From an uncultured Acidimicrobiales bacterium (GTDB lineage Bacteria > Actinomycetota > Acidimicrobiia > Acidimicrobiales > SZUA-35), in the NCBI GenBank assembly GCA_938021675.1, contig CALIFY010000028.1:1-50571 (forward strand): DNA of 50,571 nucleotides, read 5' to 3'. Below, piece after piece: positions 32,390 through 41,763 of the stretch (positions within the stretch are counted from its first letter, which is position 1; every line of letters begins with the position of its first letter). The translations under genes were made by a program, and so were the position numbers. The notes below the pieces were generated by a model. That model did no database searches. It saw only the letters and a program-made list of their open reading frames with translations, and was not told the origin of the DNA.

Positions 32390-33832
32390 CTATTTCGATC
32401 GATAGGTTTCGACATCGTCGGCCGACCAGAAGCCGGCCATCGGCCGGTGGCCGCCAGCCCCGTAGTGCGCGAGTCGGGCCTCATCGTCGGTGTCGTACAA
32501 CTTGAGTATGTCGAACAGGCCGTTCGGGCCTACCGCCCGGAGAAGACGCCCGCCTTCGGTTCGAGCGCCAGGCAACTCGGGGCTGAGCACGATGACCGGT
32601 TTCGGGTCGTCATCGGCGTTGGCGACGTGGGCTTGGGCCAGGACCTTCCACACCACATCGGAGCGGGTCAACCCTGGTCGAGAGCTGGTAAACCCGCCGG
32701 CCACGTCCACGTAGTACTGGCGCGGTCCTTCATCGGTGTCGGCTTCGACGAGGAACGGATAGACCACTCCGCTCTTGCCAACCCGCGCTTTTGGTCCGGA
32801 ATCCTCGCCGGCGATGATCTTGAATCCGGCGTTGCGGAGGGCGGTAGCGGCAACGTCATGGACCCGTTTGCCATCGGCGAGTTCTGGTCGAACGCCTTGT
32901 GGTTCGGTCTCGGCGAGGCGCCGCCGTGCCGCTTCCACGTAGTCGGGATCGACGTCGTACCCGATCGGGATCCGCCCGGTAGTCACGGCCGCGACCAAGG
33001 AGGTCCCAGACCCCATGAACGGGTCGAGCACGACGTCTCCCTCGAATGTGTACAGCTCGATGAGCCGGCGGGGAAGATCGACCGGGAACGGGGCTGGATG
33101 GTTGACCCGACGGGCACTTTCCGGTGGTAGTTCCCACACGTCGAGGGTGGCGGCGAGAAATTCATCGTTCGATACCGTGGCTCGCCACGGCAAGCCGGCC
33201 TTCTTGCGGTCGGCGGAGCTGATTGCTCGATCGAACCTTCCTTTGCTGGCGACGATCACCCGTTCGGTGGTGTCCCGCAGCACCGGATTTGCCGGGCTTT
33301 TGAATGAACCCCAGGCACATGATCCGCTGGTGCCCCGTGCTTTTTGCCACAGAATCTCTCCCCGGAGAAGGAGTCCAAGACCCTCCAAGATGCCGGTGAC
33401 GTCTGACGAGAGGCTTCGGTAGGGTTTCCGTCCGAGGTTGGCCACGTTGACCGCAATCCGTCCTCCCGGTTCGAGCACCCGTCGGCACTCGGCGAACACA
33501 TCGTTGAGGAGGGTCAGGTAGTCGGCGTAAGTGGACGGGATCGTGGTTGTGGTGTCGTCAGCCCGTCTCGCCGCTTGGATGACCTCATCTTCGTAGTCTT
33601 TGCCGACGAAGTATGGCGGAGAGGTGACGACCAGCGCCACCGAGTTGTCGGCTAACTCGGCCATCGATCGAGCATCGCCGGTGATGCATGGCGTGTCGAT
33701 CGAGGGCGGAGGGTTAATGTCGTTGCTGTCGCTGAGTACCGGTTGAACGAATCGGGCATAGAACGCCGATGCATCATGGCTCTCTCGCTTTCCGCTCCCG
33801 AAACTCGAGGTGGCTGTCCGGCGCGAAGGCAT
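32390..33832 (-). CDS. site-specific DNA methyltransferase (amino-methyltransferase)
   Basis: 480 residues. The catalytic motif TSPPYF (N4-cytosine or N6-adenine type) comes first and the AdoMet motif DPFMGSGTS later, the beta-class order. SPPY more often marks N4-cytosine enzymes. A C-terminal extension of about 150 residues (GKSGVVYPFLVEADTDEGP onward) is of unknown function. ATG 33832 is chosen: TAGCAT stands 7 bases upstream, while the longer frame to 34066 would overlap the neighbouring gene. No restriction enzyme gene is adjacent, so it looks like an orphan, perhaps cell-cycle or epigenetic. Confidence 0.88.
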   Translation of the reverse strand: MPSRRTATSSFGSGKRESHDASAFYARFVQPVLSDSNDINPPPSIDTPCITGDARSMAELADNSVALVVTSPPYFVGKDYEDEVIQAARRADDTTTTIPSTYADYLTLLNDVFAECRRVLEPGGRIAVNVANLGRKPYRSLSSDVTGILEGLGLLLRGEILWQKARGTSGSCAWGSFKSPANPVLRDTTERVIVASKGRFDRAISSADRKKAGLPWRATVSNDEFLAATLDVWELPPESARRVNHPAPFPVDLPRRLIELYTFEGDVVLDPFMGSGTSLVAAVTTGRIPIGYDVDPDYVEAARRRLAETEPQGVRPELADGKRVHDVAATALRNAGFKIIAGEDSGPKARVGKSGVVYPFLVEADTDEGPRQYYVDVAGGFTSSRPGLTRSDVVWKVLAQAHVANADDDPKPVIVLSPELPGARTEGGRLLRAVGPNGLFDILKLYDTDDEARLAHYGAGGHRPMAGFWSADDVETYRSK

Positions 33833-33839
33833 TCGCTCA

Positions 33840-33845
33840 ATGCTA
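33840..33845 (-). promoter_or_regulatory. -10 box of the methyltransferase gene
   Basis: TAGCAT on the minus strand, 7 bases before ATG 33832. Confidence 0.55.
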
Positions 33846-33891
33846 GATGGAGCGATAGCCGGATCGCCGGTAGGTCCGGTCGATGGTGGGA

Positions 33892-34281
33892 TCACTGCGG
33901 ATCGGTGGCCGTCCCCGGGCTCTTCCACCCGATGTCGGCTGGCAGCAGATCGGTGGGGGGCGCCCCGACTCGAACCGTTTCGAACCGGTTGTCGACGACG
34001 ACCGGGGCGTCGAACCACTCGATGTTTGGCGGTGCCCCGTACTTCGCCGTTACACCAGCTCGCCACTGTTCGGAGAATGCCTCTTCAGCGCTGGTCCGAT
34101 CGGCCCACCAATAGCAGCCGCCGACCGTCCGCCGGTCATCGCCGAGAAGGTAGGCCTTCCACAGCAATCCCGGTACTCCTAGGTAGGAGCTGGCGTTTTC
34201 CCCGAATCTGGCCCGTGCCTCATCTACTGAGGGGAGGTCGGCATCGGCTTCGGTCGGGAATCGGATGATGGTCACGATCAC
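33892..34281 (-). CDS. YdhR-like putative monooxygenase
   Basis: 129 residues of ferredoxin-like (dimeric alpha-beta barrel) pattern: VPGLLWKAYLLGDDRRTVGG, CYWWADRTSAEEAF, and IEWFDAPVVVDN near the end, all typical of YdhR-type proteins whose substrates are not settled. The GTG start has TAGAAC 6 bases upstream. It lies 59 bases upstream of the methyltransferase, which has its own promoter. Confidence 0.82.
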   Translation of the reverse strand: MIVTIIRFPTEADADLPSVDEARARFGENASSYLGVPGLLWKAYLLGDDRRTVGGCYWWADRTSAEEAFSEQWRAGVTAKYGAPPNIEWFDAPVVVDNRFETVRVGAPPTDLLPADIGWKSPGTATDPQ

Positions 34282-34401
34282 GCTGATGTTCTAGCACGGG
34301 AACATCTCCTCTCGGAGTGTTGGCCCAGACATCACACAGTCATAACAGACCGGGCCGATCATGGAGTTATCAAATCAACCAACTCAGGAGCAGTGATTGT
34401 A

Positions 34402-35283
34402 ATGACGACCTCGAAGATGGTTCGCTATGCGATTCCGGCGGCGCTTGTCGCCGGAGGCGTGACCTTTGGAACCATGTTCTCTCCGATCGGGCTAGCCGCC
34501 GCCGAATCAACCGACGAAGGCGACAATTCAGGCGAGGCGAACGTCGAAGAGCGTTCCAAAGATGGGTCTGACGATCGCAAAAGCCACCGGTGGGGCCGGC
34601 GTGGGGCTCGGATAGACGCAGTGACCGAATCGCTTGGACTGACCGCCGAACAGGTTGGTGAGGGGCTCGATGCCGGGAAATCCCTGGCCGATTTGGCCCT
34701 CGAACAGGACGTGCCGGTCGAGGACCTCCAAGCCGACCTCGTTGCCGCCGCCAATCTGCGACTCGATGAAGCGGTGGCCGAAGGCACCCTTGACGCCGAA
34801 CGGGCAGACGAGATCCGAGAGGGTCTCGATGAGAAAGTCGACGAGTGGATCAACCGCACCCCGGGTGACGGCGAGGGCCGCGGCAAGGGGCAAAAAGGCA
34901 AGGGTCGCAGCGGTGCCGGTCTTTTGAAGGGCGGTTCCGAGGAGGTCAGCGAACTGCTCGGTCTCGACACCGAAGAGATTCGTGTTGCGCTATCCGAAGG
35001 CAACTCGTTGGCCGACATCGCTGAGCAGCAGGATGTACCCGTCGAAGATCTTGCTGCGGTTCTGGCCGCCAACGCCATCGAGCGGATCGATTCGGCCGTC
35101 GAAGAAGAAAAGATTACCGAGGAGCAGGCGACAGAGGCAAAAGAAGGACTCGATGAGCGCATCGACGAATTCCTCGACAAGGAGTTCGATGGCGAGGGTC
35201 GCCAGCAACGAGGCGAAGGCCGCCGCGGTAAGGGCGGCGAAACCGACCAACCCGAAGAAGAGGAATCAGAGGAATCGGTCTGA
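34402..35283 (+). CDS. secreted acidic protein with two helical repeats
   Basis: 293 residues. A signal peptide ends LAAAES; then an acidic linker and two copies of a roughly 75-residue helical unit, at about 75-150 and 185-262, each with GKSLADLALEQDVPVEDL or GNSLADIAEQQDVPVEDL and ending in a charged helix (EGLDEKVDEW, EGLDERIDEF). A Gly/Lys/Arg spacer separates them and the tail is Glu-rich. The unit is common in exported actinobacterial proteins of unknown role. ATG 34402 is used with AGGAG 11 bases upstream. A strong terminator follows. Confidence 0.8.
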   Translation: MTTSKMVRYAIPAALVAGGVTFGTMFSPIGLAAAESTDEGDNSGEANVEERSKDGSDDRKSHRWGRRGARIDAVTESLGLTAEQVGEGLDAGKSLADLALEQDVPVEDLQADLVAAANLRLDEAVAEGTLDAERADEIREGLDEKVDEWINRTPGDGEGRGKGQKGKGRSGAGLLKGGSEEVSELLGLDTEEIRVALSEGNSLADIAEQQDVPVEDLAAVLAANAIERIDSAVEEEKITEEQATEAKEGLDERIDEFLDKEFDGEGRQQRGEGRRGKGGETDQPEEEESEESV

Positions 35284-35361
35284 TTCGTAACCGGCCAGGA
35301 GCTTTATCCCGCTCTTAACCCCTCTTTGGCATAGTAATCACTACCCACACCCACCCCAGCC

Positions 35362-35404
35362 CCGTAGCCCCGGATTCACACCTCCCGGGGCTACGGTTCT
35401 TTTT
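35362..35404 (+). terminator. intrinsic terminator
   Basis: CCGTAGCCCCGG (35362-35373) pairs perfectly with CCGGGGCTACGG (35385-35396) around an 11-base loop and is followed by TTCTTTTT. It ends the transcript of the repeat protein and touches the stop of the convergent nadE. Confidence 0.92.
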
Positions 35405-37127
35405 ATCCGATGTCACCGCGGCGCGTTGTGGTGCCCCGGTAGGCGTTGGTGATCGGCATCCGGCGGTCACGGCCGAAGGCTCGCTTCGTCACCCTGGTTC
35501 CTAGGGGGCTTTGTCGGCGCTTGAATTCGGCGATGTCGATGAGGCGCGCCAGTCGCAGCGTCGTCTCGCTATCGAACCCGGCCTCGATCAGTTCCGATGG
35601 CGTTCGGTTGTGTTCGACCAACTCGATAAGGATCGGATCGAGTTCCTCATATGGGGGAAGGCTTTGGTCGTCTCGTTGATCTGGTCGCAACTCGGCCGAC
35701 GGTGCTTTCTTGAGGATGGCTTCGGGGATGATTTCCCGGCCGGCTCGATGGTTGTAGTGGCTGGCCAGATCGTAGACCTGAAGTTTCCAGACGTCTTTGA
35801 TGACTGCGTATGCGCCGGCGGTGTCGCCGTAGAGGGTGGAGTAGCCGACGGCGAGTTCGCTTTTGTTTCCGGTCGTCAGCACCAACCAACCGAACCGGTT
35901 GGCTAGCGCCATCAGGGTGACCCCCCGAATCCGGCTCTGGAGATTTTCTTCTGTCAACCCCAGCGGCTCCGATCCGACCGACGGGGCCAGCATCTCGAGG
36001 AACGCATGGTGGGCAGGCTCAATGGCGATGGTTCTACTGTTGATTCCCAGGTTCTGGGCGAGTTTTTCGGAGTCGGTGACCGAGTGATCCGATGAAAAAC
36101 GCGATGGCATCATCACCGCGTGGACGTGTTCTGGTCCTAGGGCGTCGGCGGCGATGGCCGCGGTCACAGCCGAATCGATTCCTCCCGATAGGCCAAAGCA
36201 GACGTCGGTGAAACCATTGTTTTTGACGTAGTCGCGGGCCCCCAGCACCAGGGCTTGCCAGATCTCCTCCAACGGTTCGAGTTCCGGTTCGAGTACCGGG
36301 GGGAGCCCGACGACGGAAACCGACGGCCGGGTGGTGACATCGATCACCGGAAGCGTGATCGGTTTCGGATCGGTCACGGCGAAGTCGGCGACGTGGACGT
36401 GCTCCACGAATCGGCCGGCCCGGGCGACGAGCCGATCGTCGGCGTCGCGGACGACCGAGCCGCCGTCGAACACCAGCTCATCTTGTGCCCCGACCAGGTT
36501 GACGTAGGCCAACGGTGTGTTCGTTTCGGCGATCCGCTTCGACATGATGGCGTTGCGGGCTTCCACCTTGGTTTGATGGTACGGCGAGGCGTTGAGGTTG
36601 ATGATCATCTGGGCGCCGCCGTCGGCCATGATGGGTATAGGCCCATCATCGATCCACATATCTTCACAGATCGAGACCCCGATGGTCGTTCCGGCGATCG
36701 TCCACAACGGGTATTCGGTTCCAGGGGTGTAGTACCGCTTCTCGTCGAACACGTCGTAGTTCGGCAGCGCGTGTTTGCGGTAGACACCTTTGATCTGGCC
36801 GTCGGCGCAGATAGCGGCGGCGTTGTAGACCGTTGGCGGGTACGTCGAGTCATAGGTGTCGTCAGCATCGAGGAAGCCGAAGATAAGGGCGCATCCTTGG
36901 CTGGCCGCCGCCACCTTTTCTGCCGCTATCCGGTTCTCTTCTACGAACCGTCGTTTGTAGACGAGGTCTTCCGGTGGGTACCCGGGAATCGTCAGCTCCG
37001 GGAACACCGCGATGTCGCATCGTTGATCTTCTGCCGTGCGGGCCGCTTCCAACACGAGGTCGACGTTGGTGTCGAGGGCGCCGACGATGACGTCGACCTG
37101 GCATAGGGCGATCCGCAATGAGGGCAC
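35403..37127 (-). CDS. nadE: glutamine-dependent NAD+ synthetase
   Basis: 574 residues. The N-terminal nitrilase-type glutaminase domain has the Glu (FPELTIPGYPPEDL), Lys (KHALPNYDVF) and Cys (VSICEDMWID) triad; the C-terminal synthetase has the PP-loop GLSGGIDSAV. It amidates deamido-NAD to NAD+ with glutamine nitrogen. The two-domain form is normal in actinobacteria. The GTG start has TAGATT 6 bases upstream and no ribosome site. Confidence 0.95.
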   Translation of the reverse strand: MPSLRIALCQVDVIVGALDTNVDLVLEAARTAEDQRCDIAVFPELTIPGYPPEDLVYKRRFVEENRIAAEKVAAASQGCALIFGFLDADDTYDSTYPPTVYNAAAICADGQIKGVYRKHALPNYDVFDEKRYYTPGTEYPLWTIAGTTIGVSICEDMWIDDGPIPIMADGGAQMIINLNASPYHQTKVEARNAIMSKRIAETNTPLAYVNLVGAQDELVFDGGSVVRDADDRLVARAGRFVEHVHVADFAVTDPKPITLPVIDVTTRPSVSVVGLPPVLEPELEPLEEIWQALVLGARDYVKNNGFTDVCFGLSGGIDSAVTAAIAADALGPEHVHAVMMPSRFSSDHSVTDSEKLAQNLGINSRTIAIEPAHHAFLEMLAPSVGSEPLGLTEENLQSRIRGVTLMALANRFGWLVLTTGNKSELAVGYSTLYGDTAGAYAVIKDVWKLQVYDLASHYNHRAGREIIPEAILKKAPSAELRPDQRDDQSLPPYEELDPILIELVEHNRTPSELIEAGFDSETTLRLARLIDIAEFKRRQSPLGTRVTKRAFGRDRRMPITNAYRGTTTRRGDIG

Positions 37128-37133
37128 CCACCG

Positions 37134-37139
37134 AATCTA
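37134..37139 (-). promoter_or_regulatory. -10 box of nadE
   Basis: TAGATT on the minus strand, 6 bases before GTG 37127. Confidence 0.6.
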
Positions 37140-37226
37140 CCTTCTGGGTGAGTTCTCTCGGCACCATCCGCCACTCCTGGCGGTTGCCTCAGCTACGATG
37201 CGTGAAGGCGAGGCGGTAGGACTCTC

Positions 37227-38447
37227 ATGCTTTCTTCGTTTTGCCCAAAAGCTGGCCGGTATCTGTTTGGAATCGTGGTCGCCGTGTCGGTGGCCACCGC
37301 AGCGTTGCCGTCCGATGCGGGCGACCTCAAAGACGACATTGAGGAGCTCCGCGAGGAGCAGGCCAAGGTCAAAAAGGAGCGGGAGGTACAGGCTGAGTCA
37401 GTCGATGCCAGCACCGCTGAGGTCGGTGAGTTGACCAACGCCCTCACCGTGCTCAACGAAGAGGTGAACCAACAAGAGGGGCGGCTGAAGAGCGCCGAGG
37501 CCCGGTTGGTCGACGCCGAGAAACAGTTCGCAGAAGCGTCGCAGGCTGTCGTTAACAAAGTGGCTGAAATCGAGGGACTAAAAAACCAGGTGTCGGACCG
37601 GGCGGTGACCGCCTTTGTTGACCAAAACGTTGGGGGCACCCCGGTGTTGGAAAACGTCGACCCGAACAAAGCGATCCGAATGCAGTCGTTGGTGGAGTCG
37701 GTGGCCCGAGATGAGGTCGATTCGGCCGAGCAGCTTCGGGCGGCCAGAGAGGACCTGGCATTGGAGGAGGCCCGGGCGGCGTCGGCCGCGGCCGAGGCGG
37801 CCGAGCTGAGGGTTCAGATCGAGGCGGAACTGTTGGCCTTGCAGACCGCCAGGGATGCACGAGCGGCACTGGTCGATGAGGCCGAAGCTCGGCTGGAGGC
37901 TCGGTTGTCAGAACAGGCCGTGCTGGCCGAGCGCGACCAGGAACTGGCAGCCAGTATCGAAGAAAAGAACAAGGAGCTAGCTCGCCAAGCGGCGTTGGCT
38001 CGGGCTCGCAGCAACCCCGCACCGGCGTCGGCGGGGAATGTGAGCTATCCGTCGGCTGATCAGATCACCAGTGTCCAAGGGATCTGGGTCCATGTCGATA
38101 TCGCAAGCGATGTCGACCGGATGCTGACCGATGCTCGGGCGGCCGGCATTGTGCTCGCCGGGTGGGGATACCGAGATCACCAATCCCAGATCCGTCTCCG
38201 TCGTTCGCATTGTGGAAGCAGCGAGTATGCAATTTGGCGCATGCCGGCCTCGCAATGCAGCCCGCCGACGGCCCGCCCTGGGGCGTCCATGCACGAACAG
38301 GGCAAGGCGATCGATATCACCTACAACGGTCGGGTTATCGGTACCCGATCGAGCGCGGCCTTCCAGTGGTTGAAGAACAACGCCGATAGGTACGGCCTGT
38401 GTAACCTGCCGAGCGAGCCGTGGCACTGGTCGGTCAACTGCCGCTAG
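37227..38447 (+). CDS. exported coiled-coil M15 (VanY-type) D,D-carboxypeptidase-like protein
   Basis: 406 residues. A signal peptide (to about residue 32) is followed by two long coiled-coil stretches (about 35-120 and 160-260, heptads rich in Glu, Ala, Lys and Leu), like those of cell-wall hydrolase regulators. The C-terminal domain is M15: SMHEQGKAIDIT supplies His and Asp for zinc, EPWHWSVNC the Glu and second His. Two extra Cys pairs may form disulfides. It probably trims peptidoglycan stem peptides at a site set by the coiled coil. Confidence 0.88.
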   Translation: MLSSFCPKAGRYLFGIVVAVSVATAALPSDAGDLKDDIEELREEQAKVKKEREVQAESVDASTAEVGELTNALTVLNEEVNQQEGRLKSAEARLVDAEKQFAEASQAVVNKVAEIEGLKNQVSDRAVTAFVDQNVGGTPVLENVDPNKAIRMQSLVESVARDEVDSAEQLRAAREDLALEEARAASAAAEAAELRVQIEAELLALQTARDARAALVDEAEARLEARLSEQAVLAERDQELAASIEEKNKELARQAALARARSNPAPASAGNVSYPSADQITSVQGIWVHVDIASDVDRMLTDARAAGIVLAGWGYRDHQSQIRLRRSHCGSSEYAIWRMPASQCSPPTARPGASMHEQGKAIDITYNGRVIGTRSSAAFQWLKNNADRYGLCNLPSEPWHWSVNCR

Positions 38448-38562
38448 TCGTGTAGTGGGTCGTGTATCGGTCGTTCGGTAGCGGTCGGTACCGGACTGAA
38501 GTGTTGGGCTAGGGGACCGCTCCCCATCCTCGGAATGAACCGCTCGATCTACTGTCGATCGC

Positions 38563-38895
38563 ATGACGGTGACCGATGCGGACCTCGAAGCTGTCCTGAC
38601 GTACTGCCGAGCCCTGCTCGACGCCGCCGACCGAATCGACGGGATGGCGGCGCGCCGCCTCCGCTCGGAGGCCGATGCCTGGGCGCAGGTATGGGCAGAC
38701 ACCGTGAACCGGGTCAACGGGCAGCGCCACAACAACCTCGACACACGTTTACAGGAATGCTGCCGCGGACGGCCACCCGTCACCAACCGGATCGATGATG
38801 GCGAATCGGCGGGAACGATGGGTGGGATAGAACCGGTGGAGGCACCGGTGGCTCTAACCCGATACGCGGCGACGGGAACGCTGATGGTCGGTTGA
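38563..38895 (+). CDS. small hypothetical protein
   Basis: 110 residues, of which the first 65 form an amphipathic helical pattern (DADLEAVLTYCRALLDAADR, then RRLRSEADAWAQVWADTVNR); the rest is low in structure. No family is recognised. TACTGT stands 7 bases upstream of ATG 38563, as in neighbouring leaderless genes, and supports it. A shifted frame (38535-38798) overlaps and is less likely. Confidence 0.5.
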   Translation: MTVTDADLEAVLTYCRALLDAADRIDGMAARRLRSEADAWAQVWADTVNRVNGQRHNNLDTRLQECCRGRPPVTNRIDDGESAGTMGGIEPVEAPVALTRYAATGTLMVG

Positions 38896-38902
38896 TGATC
38901 CT

Positions 38903-39655
38903 CTAGCTTCCCAGCTCGTTCTCCACCAGGATGGCGAGATCGTCGGCGACGGCAAACGGGGCCGGGGTAACCGGGAGGTCGCCAGCCGACGTGACCCCGC
39001 TCAGAACCAATCCAAAGTCGTACCCGAGGGCCATGGCGAAGCGGCCGTCGCTGTCGGGCCGGTCGCCGACCATGAGTGCCCGGTCACCCAACCGCTGGCG
39101 AACCAGCGTCGCCGCAGCGGCGTGGGGTTTGCCGGCGAAGGTCGGTTCGGTCTCCGCCGCGGCGGCGATCGCCGCCACGACGGCGCCGCCACCGGGTTTC
39201 AGGCCATCAGCGGTCGGGTAGGTCGGATCGTGGTTCGTGCCGATGAGCGTGGCGCCACCCCGGACCGCCAGCATCGCCCGGGTGAGTTCGTCGTAGTCGA
39301 ACAACGGATCGATGCCGACGATGACCGCGTCTGCCGGGCCATCTACGACAACCTTGGCGCCGCGTCCGATGACCGCTTCATCGATTCCTGGTCCGCCGAC
39401 CACCACCACCCGGTCGCCCGGTTCGATCAACTGTCCGGCCGCCATCGCCGACGTGATGACCCGACCGGTGGCGTCGATGCCGTGCCCGGCCAACTTCGAT
39501 TCCTGCTCAGAGGTCGTGAGGCGAGACATGTTGGTGACGAACAGCACCTCAGCTCCGTTGTCGCCGAGCCGGCCAACCGCATCGGCGGCCCCCGGAATCG
39601 GTACATCACCGAGCCAAATAACCCCATCGAGATCGAGAACCCAAGCGTCGTGCAC
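38903..39655 (-). CDS. HAD-superfamily (NagD-like, class IIA) phosphatase
   Basis: About 250 residues. DLDGVIW holds the nucleophile Asp, TNMSR the second motif, FAGKPHAAA the Lys and MVGDRPDSDG the acidic metal pair; the cap is of C2 type. Such enzymes act on sugar phosphates, nucleotides or glycerol phosphate. The start is GTG 39655 with TAGCCT 6 bases upstream; a TTG just before gives one residue more. Confidence 0.9.
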   Translation of the reverse strand: MHDAWVLDLDGVIWLGDVPIPGAADAVGRLGDNGAEVLFVTNMSRLTTSEQESKLAGHGIDATGRVITSAMAAGQLIEPGDRVVVVGGPGIDEAVIGRGAKVVVDGPADAVIVGIDPLFDYDELTRAMLAVRGGATLIGTNHDPTYPTADGLKPGGGAVVAAIAAAAETEPTFAGKPHAAAATLVRQRLGDRALMVGDRPDSDGRFAMALGYDFGLVLSGVTSAGDLPVTPAPFAVADDLAILVENELGS

Positions 39656-39664
39656 CAAACCAGG

Positions 39665-40735
39665 CTAGAGACACCGCGACGCCAACTTGTCCGGTGGTTG
39701 CCGCCCTTTGGCGTTGTGTTCGCTTCGAAGCGACGCGATGAACGTCCCGACCTCGGCGATGGCGTTGTCCGCTTCCGGCAGGTTTCGGTGATAGTGCCAG
39801 GTGTGCCACATGCCGAGCCAGACATCCACGGTTGCGTCAACACCGGCGGCTTTGGCTCGACGGACAAACCGAACTCCATGGGAGAAGCTCGAGTCCGACG
39901 AGCCGACCTGGACCAGCACCGGGGGAAAATCTGTCAGGTCACCATGTAACGGCGACAGGTTGGCGTCGTCATTCGGCCGGTCTCCTCGGTAGGCGTCGAG
40001 CATCCAGGCCGCCGTTGTCTCATCCACATCGGACATCGGGTCTGCGTCTCGAAGCGGCGAGCGGTCGTCGGGAGTTTCGAAGCTGAGATGAGGGCTGAGT
40101 AACACCACCGCGGCTGGTGAATGGAGTGCTCGAGAGTTTGCTTTGGCGGCAACGGAAACGGCAATGTTGGCCCCTGCGGAGTCACCGGCCAGCACAACGG
40201 GCCGGCCGGATAGGCCAACCGTCTGTTCGTACACCCGGAGACCATCGTCGATGGCTGCGGGGTATGGGTACTCGGGGGCCAGCCGATAGGCGACGGACAA
40301 CACCTCGGAATGAGCGGAAAGGCGTTCGGTGATAGGTAGAGCGATTTCGGGGCTGCCCAGCACGTAGCCGCCGCCATGGAAATAGATGACGAGCGGTCGG
40401 CTCGTCTCTCCATCACTACCCGCGGCGGGTATAACGCCGGCTCGGAGGCAGCGGACACCGCCAACAACCACGTCGTCATGGCCACACGCCGCCGCGGTCG
40501 GGTCACCGTCAAGCCAACCTTCATGGATCGACCGGCGCCACTCGGCGATCGCCCGACGATCCTTCAACGATGGCGGACGAAGCGGTACGGGCTGCGCCGA
40601 TCGTAACCGGGCCAGCGCCTGCGGGGACAGCGCCCCATCGCCGATCATCGGGATGCCGGCGTGGCCGCCGTCGACGAGCCGGCCGAACGTCGTTTCGCTA
40701 GTTGTGTAATCGGTCGGACGTTCATCTCGGATCAT
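39665..40735 (-). CDS. alpha/beta hydrolase, hormone-sensitive lipase-type esterase
   Basis: 356 residues. It has the oxyanion HGGGYVLGS, nucleophile LAGDSAGANIA, late Asp (VGSSDSSF) and His (GMWHTWHYH) of the HSL family. It likely cleaves short-chain esters. Its start overlaps the end of a small upstream gene by 14 bases, so the two are probably co-transcribed. Confidence 0.9.
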   Translation of the reverse strand: MIRDERPTDYTTSETTFGRLVDGGHAGIPMIGDGALSPQALARLRSAQPVPLRPPSLKDRRAIAEWRRSIHEGWLDGDPTAAACGHDDVVVGGVRCLRAGVIPAAGSDGETSRPLVIYFHGGGYVLGSPEIALPITERLSAHSEVLSVAYRLAPEYPYPAAIDDGLRVYEQTVGLSGRPVVLAGDSAGANIAVSVAAKANSRALHSPAAVVLLSPHLSFETPDDRSPLRDADPMSDVDETTAAWMLDAYRGDRPNDDANLSPLHGDLTDFPPVLVQVGSSDSSFSHGVRFVRRAKAAGVDATVDVWLGMWHTWHYHRNLPEADNAIAEVGTFIASLRSEHNAKGRQPPDKLASRCL

Positions 40736-41039
40736 TGTCGGAGACCCCAGGATCAGGGGACCTCACGGGGGCGTTGTGGCGGCTGGTTAGCCGACTCGTT
40801 GAAAAAGGTAGGCGAAGGGGGCCCGAGTATTCTTCGTCATCAAAAAACTGCTGGGCCCGCCGATCGACATCGACATAGGTCACCGATGGCCAGACGAACG
40901 ATGGCGCTAGATCGACGTAGGAACCCGGATAGAGCACGGCGCCGACATCGACCGCTTCGGCTATCGAGGTGAACAGCCGTTGACGATCTCCGACGTGCTG
41001 GTCCTGAACTTCCCACAATCTCTGTGTTCGCTCCTGCAT
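40722..41039 (-). CDS. small protein, probably 3'-truncated
   Basis: 105 residues. The first 65 (YPGSYVDLAPSFVWPSVTYV, DVDRRAQQFF) look like the opening of a longer alpha/beta (class I-fold) protein; after DDEEY the sequence turns into a low-complexity tail of Ser, Pro and Arg with no fold. The gene may have lost its 3' part, with translation running on to a stop inside the esterase start. ATG 41039 has TAGCGT 6 bases upstream. That a longer family exists is from memory of similar sequences and should be checked. Confidence 0.55.
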   Translation of the reverse strand: MQERTQRLWEVQDQHVGDRQRLFTSIAEAVDVGAVLYPGSYVDLAPSFVWPSVTYVDVDRRAQQFFDDEEYSGPLRLPFSTSRLTSRHNAPVRSPDPGVSDNDPR

Positions 41040-41103
41040 GACCAAACGCTACGGCGACGACCGGTCTGCTGCGAGTCGGTGGAGGGTACGCTCAGCAAGC
41101 ACT

Positions 41104-41763
41104 ATGGCTGATCCAAGTAAGCCGAGAGCCCCGCTCGCACCGTGGGACCGTCGAGAGCTACCGGGAAAATTCACTGTCGAAGAGACGGCCATCCGTGTCG
41201 GGAACTACAAGTGGATAGAGATGCAGCTGTTCGAGCTCATGGGGGCCTGGGTGGCCACCGTACCCGAACTCGACATCAAGTTTCGGCTCGGTACCCACTG
41301 CTACCACCATGCTTTCCACTCCGAGCTGTGGCACAAACGCTTACCGGAATTTCGGGAGATGTCTCCCGATCGGTTGACCAATCCGCCGAATCAGGAGATG
41401 GAGCGGTTCATGGAGGCGCTCGTTGAGCCTGAAGCGGCTGATCAGACGATCGAGAAGTTGGTTGGGCTCTACCGGGTGTTCCTGCCCCATCTCATCGCGG
41501 CGTACACGTATCACCGAAACAACACGAGCCAGATGACCGATGCGCCGACGATTCGGTGCCTCAACTTCTGCCTTCAGGACGACATGGAGGAGTGGCGAGA
41601 GGGAGAGATGCTGATTCAGTCCTTGATCGAGACCGACGAGGATGTCGGGCGAGCGGCCGCCCACCAGGCAAAACTCTCCAGCCTGATGGTTGCCGCCGGT
41701 GGGGCTCTCGGGCCTGGTTCGATCGGCTCGTTTGACGCTGAAGAGGCCGACTCTGTCGAATGA
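41104..41763 (+). CDS. ferritin-like-fold protein, function unknown
   Basis: 219 residues, all-helical in appearance, with Glu and His spaced as in ferritin-like iron proteins: WIEMQLFELMGAW, CYHHAFHSELWHKRLPEF, HLIAAYTYHRN and DDMEEWREGE. Metal binding is inference. The C-terminus is acidic. ATG 41104 is chosen as the first Met after a non-conserved extension; there is no strong ribosome site. Confidence 0.65.
   Translation: MADPSKPRAPLAPWDRRELPGKFTVEETAIRVGNYKWIEMQLFELMGAWVATVPELDIKFRLGTHCYHHAFHSELWHKRLPEFREMSPDRLTNPPNQEMERFMEALVEPEAADQTIEKLVGLYRVFLPHLIAAYTYHRNNTSQMTDAPTIRCLNFCLQDDMEEWREGEMLIQSLIETDEDVGRAAAHQAKLSSLMVAAGGALGPGSIGSFDAEEADSVE

Noticed and set aside
32390-33832. restriction-modification system
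   Set aside because: No endonuclease-like gene flanks the methyltransferase.
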